NCBI GenBank assembly: GCA_900315095.1
Contig: OMXS01000015.1
Span: 1-64,000, forward strand
Reading direction: 5' to 3'
Source of the DNA: an uncultured Prevotellaceae bacterium
GTDB lineage: Bacteria > Bacteroidota > Bacteroidia > Bacteroidales > Bacteroidaceae
Length of the DNA stretch: 64,000 nucleotides
Under the pieces are notes generated by a model, which saw nothing but the letters and a program-made list of their open reading frames with translations, was not told the DNA's origin and made no database searches. Below are positions 36,829 through 44,432 of the stretch, piece after piece. Positions within the stretch are counted from its first letter, which is position 1. Each line of letters starts with the position of its first letter. The translations under genes and the position numbers were made by a program.

Positions 36829-37521
36829 CTACAGCCTCCCTGATTCTCTATATGAGTAATATCCGCTTGAGGATATGATAAGATGATCCAGGAGATACAT
36901 ACGCATGAGTTCACATGCTTTCCTCACTCGCTCGGTCAATCTGTCGTCATCTTTCGATGGCCGCAGACTGCCAGAGGGGTGATTGTGTACCATCGCTATC
37001 ACCGTGGAGTTCTTCAGAACAGCCTGACGGATGATGAGTCTCACGTCAACAGCGGTCTCAGTGATACCGCCGATGGACAGCCGTTCGTAACTAATCAACT
37101 TGTAGTTGTTGTTCATGAACACCAGCCACATCTCCTCATGGTCGATGTCTGTCAACTTCGGCGCAAGCAGATTATAGATGCTTGTCGCAGAGCCTAAGTC
37201 AACAGTCTGGCGGTGTTCCTCCGAGGCGTACCGCTTGCCTAACTCCAACGCGGCCATAAGTGCTAAAGCCTTGCAGTGGCCAATGCCAGGCACCACCTCT
37301 AACTCATCGAGACGTTTCTTAGACAACTCTCGAAGGCTCTCGCCAGAGATATTCAACATCTGACGTGCCTGGTGCATACTGTCGTATGTGCCGGCACCTC
37401 GGTTCAATACCAACGACACCAACTCAACGTTGGTAAGCGTGTTAATACCCAGAGAAGCGCCCTTGTATTCTGGACGCTCCTCGAAACATAAATCATTGTA
37501 CTTGTTCAATGGTTTTTTCAT
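36829..37521 (-). CDS. radC: RadC-like protein (JAB/MPN metalloprotease fold)
   Basis: 230 residues from ATG 37521. N-terminal helix-hairpin-helix-like part 'LDELEVVPGIGHCKALALMA'. C-terminal JAB domain with the metal motif 'VHNHPSG...SKDDDRLTERV' (H-x-H-P-x7-D) near residue 179. RadC-like genes are common on mobile elements; their function is not settled. It is encoded against the surrounding phage genes together with the PRTase gene 19 bases away, so the two form a separate transcription unit. Confidence 0.85.
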   Translation of the reverse strand: MKKPLNKYNDLCFEERPEYKGASLGINTLTNVELVSLVLNRGAGTYDSMHQARQMLNISGESLRELSKKRLDELEVVPGIGHCKALALMAALELGKRYASEEHRQTVDLGSATSIYNLLAPKLTDIDHEEMWLVFMNNNYKLISYERLSIGGITETAVDVRLIIRQAVLKNSTVIAMVHNHPSGSLRPSKDDDRLTERVRKACELMRMYLLDHLIISSSGYYSYRESGRL

Positions 37522-37540
37522 AATAGTAAATTTTTTTATA

Positions 37541-38176
37541 TTAATAATCGGAGAGGATGTCAACACTCTCCATTAACTCACTCATTGATATGCCAGGTAC
37601 TGGCTCTATCAAATATTTATCGAAGCCTACGGGCTTCAGATTGAAAGGCAGGCCCTTTGTGGTTCTGCCTAAAAACAAACCGCCAGTGACCTCACAGCCG
37701 AACTGCTCCAGCAATTCGCAGAAGTCACTCGCGCTCGCACCTGTGGTAAACAGGTCGTCGAAGATTACTACTTCCTTGAAACGGAAGAAGTCATCATCGA
37801 CATCAACACGCCAACTGAAGAGATCACTAACCATGTGGTCTCTCCTGGTGTGCTTCGCATCGCGGAAACCCACGATGCTTACATGCTCGAAGGCATCTTC
37901 TATCTGAAGCCTTCGCGCTACCATACTACTGAAACGCTGAAAGCGTCTGTAGTATTTCTTAAGACTCGACGTTGGCACGCAAGCCAACACCAAATCCTTA
38001 GGAACTGCGCCGTCATACATGCGCAGCAGTTCTTCACAAACCAACCATGCAGCATATCTGCATGACCTATAATCGCCATCCTTGAATTTCAAGATGAAAT
38101 TTCTGATGGCTTCCTGTTCCTGACTCACTACCTCGTAGCGAGACGGAACGTAATCGAAAAAATAACTATTATTCAT
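37541..38176 (-). CDS. ComF-like phosphoribosyltransferase
   Basis: 211 residues from ATG 38176; a longer in-frame start at 38302 runs through repeat-like non-coding DNA and is rejected. The PRPP loop is 'EVVIFDDLFTTGASASDF'. The N-terminal part has 'VLACVPTSSLKKYYRRF', as in ComFC-type proteins of competence and DNA uptake. It lacks the N-terminal zinc finger of long ComF. Co-oriented with RadC; possibly a DNA-uptake or recombination accessory unit carried by the phage. Confidence 0.75.
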   Translation of the reverse strand: MNNSYFFDYVPSRYEVVSQEQEAIRNFILKFKDGDYRSCRYAAWLVCEELLRMYDGAVPKDLVLACVPTSSLKKYYRRFQRFSSMVARRLQIEDAFEHVSIVGFRDAKHTRRDHMVSDLFSWRVDVDDDFFRFKEVVIFDDLFTTGASASDFCELLEQFGCEVTGGLFLGRTTKGLPFNLKPVGFDKYLIEPVPGISMSELMESVDILSDY

Positions 38177-38518
38177 AACAAAGAATTTTAAGGGTCGATT
38201 CCGAGGAGCCGTCGGAAAGTGTGTCAGCATGTCAAAGAGCGCTTGTTTACGCTGCAACAACAGGGGCAACCAGCACCATACAAGCACGGGTTCTCTGTTC
38301 AAGAAGTGTTAAGGTCACCCATCACCCTCAACCCTCACCCTTCAACCCTCAACCCTCAACCCCCAACCTTAACACCTCCTTAACCGAGGTTCATTGCGCC
38401 CATGGTGCCACCCCTAACTTCGCAGCATAAACAACCGCTCCATGCCGACACACCCGGCACCCAGAATCAACACAAAAATCTTCCCGCTTCTTCGATTTAC
38501 CATGCCAAATGTTAAAAC
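38177..38518. other. Non-coding stretch
   Basis: No supported gene in this part of the 470-base gap. It contains a degenerate CCCTCAA tandem repeat (38325-38368). Confidence 0.5.
38325..38368. repeat. Degenerate CCCTCAA tandem repeat
   Basis: About six imperfect heptamers (CCCTCAA, CCCTCACCCTTCAA, CCCTCAACCCTCAACCCC) in a row, strongly strand-biased in C versus G. Confidence 0.7.
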
Positions 38519-38558
38519 TTACCAAATATTGAAACTTTTGACTTTAAATATTTGGTAA
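38519..38558 (+). promoter_or_regulatory. Operator-like inverted repeat
   Basis: Perfect 12-bp inverted repeat TTACCAAATATT (38519-38530) and AATATTTGGTAA (38547-38558). The right arm overlaps the -33 TTTG of the following promoter, so a dimeric repressor bound here could block transcription. Confidence 0.6.
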
Positions 38559-38582
38559 GTTCAAATAAAATGCTTATCTTTG
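38551..38582 (+). promoter_or_regulatory. Accessory-operon promoter
   Basis: -33 TTTG (38551-38554), 20-base spacer, -7 TATCTTTG (38575-38582). It should drive the operon 38647-42970. The leader (38588-38646) contains GAAACAGCGGCAGAAA, also found at 27557. Confidence 0.7.
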
Positions 38583-38646
38583 CAACAGAATTCAGAACAA
38601 TATTAACTCAAACACCGGCGGCAACGGGAAACAGCGGCAGAAAATC

Positions 38647-39171
38647 ATGAATACTACAAAGAAAGAGACAAAGAAGGTTTACGTAATCGCATCTACCGAG
38701 TACGAGGCAAACATGCCGGACACCTTCCTGATGGACGAGATGGGCAACTACTACGGAGTGACCCACAACAGTTATGCATGCTGGCATAACTACCCAAAGA
38801 GCATCGAGCACTGGATTGACGCAGAGGGAAGCGACAAGGGACGCTACTTCAACATCGACGAGGTAGAACTTCCCGTCGAGCAGATAGAGAAGTTCGATGC
38901 CCTCACAAGGGAGTACGAACAGGTACTAGACTCTGTTCCTACTTTTGAACACAAGTATCCTTATCGCAGCGAATACAAGACTAAGAAAGCGTATATGGAG
39001 GCTGCAGACGAGCACGTGAAAAAGTACAGGGAATATATCAAGGCAAACAACATCGTAGAGAAAAACAAACGAATAAGTGAGCTCTGGACTGAGAGAGTAC
39101 AACTTTTCTGCTCATTCAGCAGCAAGGTTTTCGAAGCAATCAAGGACAACGACCCCATTAAGCACCTGTAA
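38647..39171 (+). CDS. Hypothetical phage protein
   Basis: 174 residues, acidic/helical, with an N-terminal alpha/beta part ('VYVIASTEYEANMPDTFLM') and helical C-terminal part ('KKYREYIKANNIVEKNKRI'). Not recognised. First gene of an operon that ends with the XRE regulator. Confidence 0.7.
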   Translation: MNTTKKETKKVYVIASTEYEANMPDTFLMDEMGNYYGVTHNSYACWHNYPKSIEHWIDAEGSDKGRYFNIDEVELPVEQIEKFDALTREYEQVLDSVPTFEHKYPYRSEYKTKKAYMEAADEHVKKYREYIKANNIVEKNKRISELWTERVQLFCSFSSKVFEAIKDNDPIKHL

Positions 39172-39173
39172 TC

Positions 39174-39494
39174 ATGAGAACATTATGCTTTAGCGTACGC
39201 CTCGAGAGCCTTGTACGAATTTCCGACAAGGCCTTCAAGGCTACCGCATTCGACGGATCTTCAGACATCATACCGGCAAGCCAGGTGTTCGGACGCGACT
39301 ACGAAGTGCAAAAGAGCGATGCCTATTGGATAAGCGCATGGATACTCGAGAAGAAATCTCTCCAGTACTCGCCCAGGAAAAAGGCATGGTTCGACGATAA
39401 CGGTAACATGATGCCGACGTACACCATTGAGCGACACCAGCCTGAGAAACTCGAACCAAAGGAAAGTAACATCATAGAAGAATTGAAAGCATGA
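39174..39494 (+). CDS. Hypothetical phage protein
   Basis: 106 residues, beta-rich ('SVRLESLVRISDKAFKATAF', 'WFDDNGNMMPTYTIERHQP'). ATGA overlap with the helicase gene that follows. Not recognised. Confidence 0.68.
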   Translation: MRTLCFSVRLESLVRISDKAFKATAFDGSSDIIPASQVFGRDYEVQKSDAYWISAWILEKKSLQYSPRKKAWFDDNGNMMPTYTIERHQPEKLEPKESNIIEELKA

Positions 39495-40687
39495 CCACCC
39501 TCACACAACAGCAGAAAGCAGCCATCCGCCACTTGAACGAGTGGCGAGTGGGGGCGCTGTTCATGGAACCAGGCACAGGAAAGACTCGAGCAGCAATGAC
39601 GCTCATCAACTCCACACCTTGCACTGACCTATTCTGGGTGGGACCACTGAGAACATTCCCTGCAGTACAGGCGGAAATGGCTAAGTGGGGTGGGGTTAAG
39701 ATGCCTGCAAGCTGTTGGGGAGTGGAGAGCATAGGACAAAGTGACCGCATATACATGAACCTTCTCAACGAGGTGGAAGCATCCAAGATGCCGTTCATCG
39801 TCGTCGACGAGTCGCTGAAGATAAAGAACGCTGATGCCAAAAGAACACGCCGACTGCTGGAACTGAGCAGAAGAGCAGAATGGAAACTCGTGCTAAACGG
39901 TACTCCCATCAGCAAGAACCTACTCGACATGTGGCCACAGATGGAATTCCTCTCGCCGAGGATCCTCAACATGTCGCTGACACAATTCCGCAACACCTTC
40001 TGCAAGTGGACCAGAATTACCAAGCGCATAGGCTACCGACAGTACACCAAGGAGTTCGTGACGGGCATGGAGAACGTCGACTACCTGCACTCGCTCATAC
40101 GTCACTACGTCTACGAGTGCGACCTCAAACTGAACATCTCTCAGATGTGGCATGAACGAAGATACTACATCACCGACGAGAGCATGGAGAGGTACACGGC
40201 AATCAAGGAGGACTTCCTCTCCGACGAGACTCTGGAGTGGAGGAACAACAACATCTTCCTCGCCATGACAACGAAGATGCAAATGGCATACGCTACCGAC
40301 GAGTGGAAGATGGAAGCTCTGGAGCAACTACTGAGCGAACTGCCGCAAGACAAGACTATCATCTTCTGCAGATACATCATCAGCCAACAGGAGTGCGCCC
40401 GCAGGTTCCCTAAGTGCGAAGTGCTATCGATGCAGAAAGAGTCGCTCGGACTCAACCTGCAGCAGTACAGCCATATGGTGTTCTTCGACAAGGTTTGGGA
40501 CTATGCGCTCATCCTCCAGGCGTCGCGCCGTACATTCCGAACAGGACAGGAACAGGACTGCCACTACTATGAACTGACGGGTAACGTCGGACTGGAGCAT
40601 CTGATAGACCGAAACATAAAGAAGAAGGTCAGCATGAGCGAGTATCTAAAAAAAGTAACGAAAAAGGAACTTTATGACAGTCTATGA
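39491..40687 (+). CDS. SNF2-like helicase/ATPase
   Basis: 398 residues. Motif I 'MEPGTGKTRAAM' (Lys31), motif II 'IVVDESLKIKN' (DES in place of DEAH), motif III 'LVLNGTPISKN', and a C-terminal lobe with 'KTIIFCRYIISQQECARRF', 'ESLGLNLQQY' and motif VI 'QASRRTFRTGQ'. This is the compact SNF2-family translocase common in phages. It overlaps the PAPS-reductase-like gene by 14 bases, so the two are co-translated and probably cooperate on DNA. Confidence 0.85.
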   Translation: MTTLTQQQKAAIRHLNEWRVGALFMEPGTGKTRAAMTLINSTPCTDLFWVGPLRTFPAVQAEMAKWGGVKMPASCWGVESIGQSDRIYMNLLNEVEASKMPFIVVDESLKIKNADAKRTRRLLELSRRAEWKLVLNGTPISKNLLDMWPQMEFLSPRILNMSLTQFRNTFCKWTRITKRIGYRQYTKEFVTGMENVDYLHSLIRHYVYECDLKLNISQMWHERRYYITDESMERYTAIKEDFLSDETLEWRNNNIFLAMTTKMQMAYATDEWKMEALEQLLSELPQDKTIIFCRYIISQQECARRFPKCEVLSMQKESLGLNLQQYSHMVFFDKVWDYALILQASRRTFRTGQEQDCHYYELTGNVGLEHLIDRNIKKKVSMSEYLKKVTKKELYDSL

Positions 40688-41933
40688 AGCAGCGCAGAAG
40701 CGCATCAGATGGTGCTTCCAGCAGTTCGACTACTGCTATGTGTCATTCAGCGGTGGTAAGGACTCGGGAGTGATGCTCGAACTTACTGCAGAGATAGCCG
40801 ACAGCATGGGGAAAAGATTCGGAATCTATCACATGGATTACGAAGCGCAGTACCAACTTACCACCGAATATGTGCTGCAGACGCTCGAACGGCACCGCCA
40901 TCACGCCGATATCTACCATATATGCGTGCCATTCATGGTGACTACATGCACATCGATGTATCAGTCATACTGGAGACCATGGGAGCCTGTCAAGAAGGAC
41001 ATCTGGGTGAGACCGATGCCTGAAGGGGCCATGACAGTCGACATGTTCCCGTTCTGGAATGCAGACCAATGGGACTATGACTTCCAAGACCGTTTCGGAC
41101 AATGGTTGGGCAAGACTCACGGAAAGGTGTGCTGCCTGGTTGGAATACGTACCGACGAGAGCCTGAACCGATGGCGCACCATTCATGCCGAACGGCAGAA
41201 CCGCCGCAACTACAAGGGGAAGTCATGGACAACGGACATGGGTGCATGTGTGGCAGCGTATCCAATATACGACTGGACAGTAGAGGACGTGTGGACTGCC
41301 AACGCACGCAACAGGTGGCCGTACAATCATCTCTATGACATGATGTACCTCGCAGGGGTGCCGCTACACAAGATGCGCGTGGCATCGCCGTTCCTCAGCG
41401 AAGGACAGGAGACGCTCAGACTGTACCAGGTAATCGAGCCGGACACATGGGGTAAGCTCGTAGGAAGAGTGAACGGTGTGAACTTCGCCGGACTCTACGG
41501 AGGAACAACCATGATGGGGTGGAAGAGCATCACCAAGCCGGATCACTTCACATGGAAGGAGTACATGTACTTCCTTCTCCACACCCTTCCCAAAGAGACT
41601 CGCGAAGGATATCTCCGCAAACTGGAGACATCCATCAGGTTCTGGAGGGAGAAAGGTGGATGCCTCAGTGATGAGACCATCGAGGAACTGCGCAAGGCTG
41701 GAGTAGACATCGAGGTGCTTCAGGAGACTAACTACAAGACCACAAAGAAGCCTGTGCGAATGGAGTATCTCGATGACATCGACGTCTCTCAGTTCAAGGA
41801 GATACCCACCTACAAACGCATGTGCATCTGCATCATTAAGAATGACCATCTCTGCAAGTACATGGGCTTTTCACTCACTAAAGAAGAAATGACTCGCCGA
41901 AAGGCAATACAACAAAAATATGCGGACTTATGA
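40674..41933 (+). CDS. DUF3440/PAPS-reductase-like (IbrA-like) protein
   Basis: 419 residues. The PP-loop 'VSFSGGKDSGVMLEL' (residues 23-37) is the pyrophosphatase-type nucleotide site of the adenine-nucleotide alpha-hydrolase fold. 'VCCLVGIRTDESLNRW' and 'AAYPIYDWTVEDVWTANA' are typical of DUF3440. The Cys pair 'CICII' near the C-terminus might hold a cofactor. E. coli IbrA belongs here. The reaction in phages is not known; sulfur or nucleotide transfer is inferred. Followed by the ParB-like partner with a 4-base overlap. Confidence 0.85.
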   Translation: MTVYEAAQKRIRWCFQQFDYCYVSFSGGKDSGVMLELTAEIADSMGKRFGIYHMDYEAQYQLTTEYVLQTLERHRHHADIYHICVPFMVTTCTSMYQSYWRPWEPVKKDIWVRPMPEGAMTVDMFPFWNADQWDYDFQDRFGQWLGKTHGKVCCLVGIRTDESLNRWRTIHAERQNRRNYKGKSWTTDMGACVAAYPIYDWTVEDVWTANARNRWPYNHLYDMMYLAGVPLHKMRVASPFLSEGQETLRLYQVIEPDTWGKLVGRVNGVNFAGLYGGTTMMGWKSITKPDHFTWKEYMYFLLHTLPKETREGYLRKLETSIRFWREKGGCLSDETIEELRKAGVDIEVLQETNYKTTKKPVRMEYLDDIDVSQFKEIPTYKRMCICIIKNDHLCKYMGFSLTKEEMTRRKAIQQKYADL

Positions 41934-42436
41934 AATCACCAGTATATAACATTCAGGCAATACCAATCGAGCGGATACATGCCAACGCCTACAATCCTAA
42001 TCACGTGGCACCGCCAGAGATGAAGCTGCTCTACGAGAGCATAAAGCAGGATGGGTACACCATGCCCATCGTGGTCTATCCTCTCGGCAATGGTGAGTAT
42101 GAAATAGTTGACGGGTACCACCGATACACCACCATGCTGCTGCATCGAGACATCTACGAGCGTGAAGGAGGCATGCTGCCATGCTCCATCATCGACAAGG
42201 ATGTGAGCAACCGCATGGCTTCGACCATACGCCACAACCGCGCACGTGGCTCACACAGCATCGAACTGATGATGAACATCGTGGGCGAACTGAAGAAGGC
42301 TGGCATGAGCGATGCCTGGATAATGAAAGAGATAGGAATGGACGCCGACGAACTGCTGAGATTCAAGCAACTCAGCGGACTCGCAGAACTATTCCGGGAA
42401 AGAGAATATTCACAATCTAAAGAAGAAACAATATGA
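41930..42436 (+). CDS. ParB/sulfiredoxin-like (IbrB-like) protein
   Basis: 168 residues. 'IQAIPIERIHANAYNPNHVA' and 'YEIVDGYHRYTTMLL' are the two hallmark segments of the ParB/Srx nuclease-like fold. 'TIRHNRARGSHSIELMMNIV' follows, then a helical DNA-binding-like part. IbrA and IbrB occur as a pair in E. coli prophages and this pair has the same order. The fold binds nucleotide (CTP or ATP) in known members. Role here is unknown; likely acts with the upstream gene. Confidence 0.85.
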   Translation: MKSPVYNIQAIPIERIHANAYNPNHVAPPEMKLLYESIKQDGYTMPIVVYPLGNGEYEIVDGYHRYTTMLLHRDIYEREGGMLPCSIIDKDVSNRMASTIRHNRARGSHSIELMMNIVGELKKAGMSDAWIMKEIGMDADELLRFKQLSGLAELFREREYSQSKEETI

Positions 42437-42759
42437 CACCAGAAGCAATCAGAAAAGAAGCCATCGAGAAGAGTCAACACTGGTGGCTATGCGACAACAT
42501 CTTGAACCATCCAGGGCAGTGCGGACTGCTCAGGATGGACTTTCCACGAATTTTCATTCTCATAAGGGACTACGACACCAGTTATTGGGCCGATTATGAG
42601 GAATGGAAGAACGACATCGTCGAGGTGAACTTCTTCAGCCCGTCAGAGCGAGAAGAAGCCGACCTCGACAGCCTACTCACAGAAGCATGGAACTTCCTCG
42701 CACTCATCGAAGAGGAAGAAGAGAACCAATATGAACTTAACAACGGACATCAAGACTAA
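42433..42759 (+). CDS. Hypothetical phage protein
   Basis: 108 residues, strongly acidic C-terminus ('EEEEENQYEL'). Has 'WWLCDNILNHPGQCGLLRMD' and 'FPRIFILIRDYDTSYWADYE'. ATGA overlap with the ParB-like gene. Not recognised. Confidence 0.65.
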   Translation: MTPEAIRKEAIEKSQHWWLCDNILNHPGQCGLLRMDFPRIFILIRDYDTSYWADYEEWKNDIVEVNFFSPSEREEADLDSLLTEAWNFLALIEEEEENQYELNNGHQD

Positions 42760-42760
42760 T

Positions 42761-42970
42761 ATGAGAGGAAACAAGCAAGAACGCGAGCGCATAGGACAGC
42801 GCATCGCCGAAATCAGAAGAGAGCAGAACATCACACAGGAAGAACTAGCCATGCGCACAAACTTAAGAAATACACACATATCGCGCATTGAGCGAGGATA
42901 TTACTCCGTAGGTTTTGACACTCTGCAGACAATAGCCGAAGCCCTCGGCAAGAGAATCGATTTCGTATAA
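42761..42970 (+). CDS. XRE-family transcriptional regulator
   Basis: 69 residues from ATG 42761, one base after the previous stop; a start at 42731 would overlap the previous gene. A full Cro/CI HTH: 'GQRIAEIRREQNITQEELAM', 'TNLRNTHISRIERG', 'FDTLQTIAEALGKRIDF'. Last gene of the accessory operon, so it may bind the operator-like repeat at 38519-38558 and regulate its own operon. Confidence 0.8.
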   Translation: MRGNKQERERIGQRIAEIRREQNITQEELAMRTNLRNTHISRIERGYYSVGFDTLQTIAEALGKRIDFV

Positions 42971-42992
42971 ACCTTCCAAGCCACCACACCCT

Positions 42993-43028
42993 CTGCCGCT
43001 CATTAGCAACAAAGCCGATGAGCGGCAG
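42993..43028 (+). terminator. Hairpin after the XRE gene
   Basis: Perfect 11-bp stem CTGCCGCTCAT (42993-43003) with ATGAGCGGCAG (43018-43028), 14-nt loop, no T-run. Termination or mRNA protection is likely. Confidence 0.5.
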
Positions 43029-43045
43029 CGCGTATCACACCAGAC

Positions 43046-43087
43046 CAACCCCATAACCAACCCCATAACCAACCCCATAACCAACCC
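43046..43087. repeat. 12-bp tandem repeat CAACCCCATAAC
   Basis: Three exact copies plus a half copy. It lies in a gene-free stretch (42971-43401) that is very C-rich on the plus strand; apart from the hairpin, this repeat and a promoter box nothing is seen there. Confidence 0.8.
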
Positions 43088-43372
43088 ATGACCCAAACCC
43101 ACGCCACACATCAAACACACAAAAAAACCAAAATCAAACATAACCCACTAAAAACCAAATCCCAAAGGGCGCAAAACACCAATTTTGTGCCCTTTTCCTG
43201 CTCTGCAGCCCGACGCGCCCTACCGAAGCGGTCGGGGAAGCAGTCGGCTTTAAGGAAATATTAACGACTGTTAACACTTTCAGAAATCGGGTGGCGGGTC
43301 GGTCGGTCTCGATGCAGTCGGCAACGATTGTTTTTTTTCAGTCCTAATCGCTGTCATTCCGATTTTTATTTC

Positions 43373-43380
43373 TATCTTTG
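43373..43380 (+). promoter_or_regulatory. -7 box of lipoprotein gene
   Basis: TATCTTTG 21 bases before ATG 43402, after T-rich sequence. Confidence 0.5.
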
Positions 43381-43401
43381 TCCCGACAAATACATACTAC
43401 T

Positions 43402-43755
43402 ATGAAGAGAAAGATTTTATTTACAATCATGGCACTGATGACAGTCCTATTCCTGCCATCATGCGAAGACAACGAACCAAACGCAACAAGAGCTGGTATT
43501 ATTGCTGAGGATTTCGTAAGAGAAAAAGTAATCTCGTCAAGCGACCTTGAATACGATGTAGTCGGAGTGGACGAGACAGATTATCAGACTTACCACGTCG
43601 TAGCCAACATAAAGACGATGAATGGCTTCGGCAACATGGTGCCACGCAAAGTAAGTGTAAGACTGAAGTATCTGGCAGGCGACTGGACAGATAAAGAAAG
43701 CTGGATGTGCACCAATGTGATGTTCCTGGATGAGTCCACGGGCAATGTCGAGTAA
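43402..43755 (+). CDS. Prophage-encoded lipoprotein
   Basis: 117 residues from ATG 43402 with a lipoprotein signal (MKRKILFTIMALMTVLFLPSC, Cys21). The mature part is acidic then beta-like ('GIIAEDFVREKVISSSDLEY', 'MVPRKVSVRLKYLAGDW'). It has its own promoter and lies between regulatory and tail genes, like lysogenic-conversion genes. A surface role, such as blocking re-infection, is possible but unproven. Confidence 0.75.
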   Translation: MKRKILFTIMALMTVLFLPSCEDNEPNATRAGIIAEDFVREKVISSSDLEYDVVGVDETDYQTYHVVANIKTMNGFGNMVPRKVSVRLKYLAGDWTDKESWMCTNVMFLDESTGNVE

Positions 43756-43892
43756 CTTTAAATATTGAATACCGATATCAGGGAGGCGAGCCACAGGCGA
43801 AGAGAAGTTCTTCTCTCGGGTTGCGCATCGGGCTAGGGGCTCGCCTCCCAGTAACTAATTTGCCCCCTAAAAACAAATTTATATCGGAAAAG

Positions 43893-43924
43893 TTTGGAAG
43901 TTATCGGGGAATTTCCTATCTTTG
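43893..43924 (+). promoter_or_regulatory. Promoter of small RNA 1
   Basis: -33 TTTG (43893-43896), 20-base spacer, -7 TATCTTTG (43917-43924): a near-ideal Bacteroidetes promoter with no coding frame right behind it. Confidence 0.7.
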
Positions 43925-43928
43925 CCCT

Positions 43929-44001
43929 CGCAAACAAGACAGTGGTTGTCCACTCCGCAGGGCATCGGTTAATGCTCAGCCAAAAGGCATGAGCCTTTTT
44001 T
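43929..44001 (+). ncRNA. Candidate small RNA 1 (about 70 nt)
   Basis: Between the promoter and an intrinsic terminator. Hairpins: AGTGG/CCACT (43941-43954, loop TTGT), GCAT/ATGC (43962-43975), and terminator AAAAGGC/GCCTTTT (43982-43999, loop ATGA) followed by further T. The 5' end GCAAACAAGACAGTG (43930-43944) is complementary in 14 of 15 bases to 44121-44135 in the downstream leader. Confidence 0.6.
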
Positions 44002-44120
44002 ATGCCAGAACTCTAAGGAAGACGTAAAAGGGTATAGAGATCTGAGGGAGCAATCCTAACGTCCAGTCCTATCGATAGACGGCTGCCTTCTCGTAAGAAT
44101 ACACTGCCCTTCGGGTGAGT

Positions 44121-44203
44121 CACTATCTTGTTTGCAACGGGAAGCGCAGCCGTTTCTCTGTCTCTGCGCCAGTGCGGTACGCTGGCAAGCAAACAAGATA
44201 GTG
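44121..44203 (+). ncRNA. Structured leader element before gene 44208
   Basis: CACTATCTTGTTTGC (44121-44135) pairs perfectly with GCAAACAAGATAGTG (44189-44203), a 15-bp closing stem. Inside are two hairpins, one with arms GCGCAG and CTGCGC, one GCCAGTG/CGCTGGC (loop CGGTA). The result is a three-way junction ending four bases before ATG 44208. Just upstream, CCCTTCGGG forms a UUCG-type hairpin and CTATCGATAG (44069-44078) is a 10-bp palindrome. Confidence 0.6.
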
Positions 44204-44207
44204 CAAC

Positions 44208-44432
44208 ATGCAACAGACAATTAAACTCGGGCAAGTTCGCCCGTCGGTTCTTTCCAGTGTTGAAAGAACTGCAAAGAACTTCAATGCCTGGTGGAACTCC
44301 ACCAGTAAGACATTTACATCTCTAACCGGTACCGAGGGTGACACTTTTACTCATGGTAATGTAGTTCTCGCTCATCTTTGGTCAGTACTTGCTTTAATCA
44401 TAATCGGAATAGGAGGTGCGCTATGGCAATAG
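44208..44432 (+). CDS. Small membrane protein of tail/lysis region
   Basis: 74 residues. Soluble N-terminal part ('SVERTAKNFNAWWNSTSKTF') and one C-terminal membrane helix ('VLAHLWSVLALIIIGIGGAL'). It starts immediately after the structured leader element and overlaps the next gene by 10 bases. Not recognised; a lysis or membrane-signalling role is possible. Confidence 0.6.
   Translation: MQQTIKLGQVRPSVLSSVERTAKNFNAWWNSTSKTFTSLTGTEGDTFTHGNVVLAHLWSVLALIIIGIGGALWQ

Noticed and set aside
38325..38368. Possible CRISPR array
   Set aside because: Units are seven bases with no spacers; same for the 12-bp repeats at 43046 and the 11-bp motif at 28136.
40674..41933. Phosphorothioation (Dnd) DndC
   Set aside because: Shares only the PP-loop fold; the sequence pattern and ParB-like partner fit DUF3440/IbrA better, and no DndB, D or E homologue is nearby.
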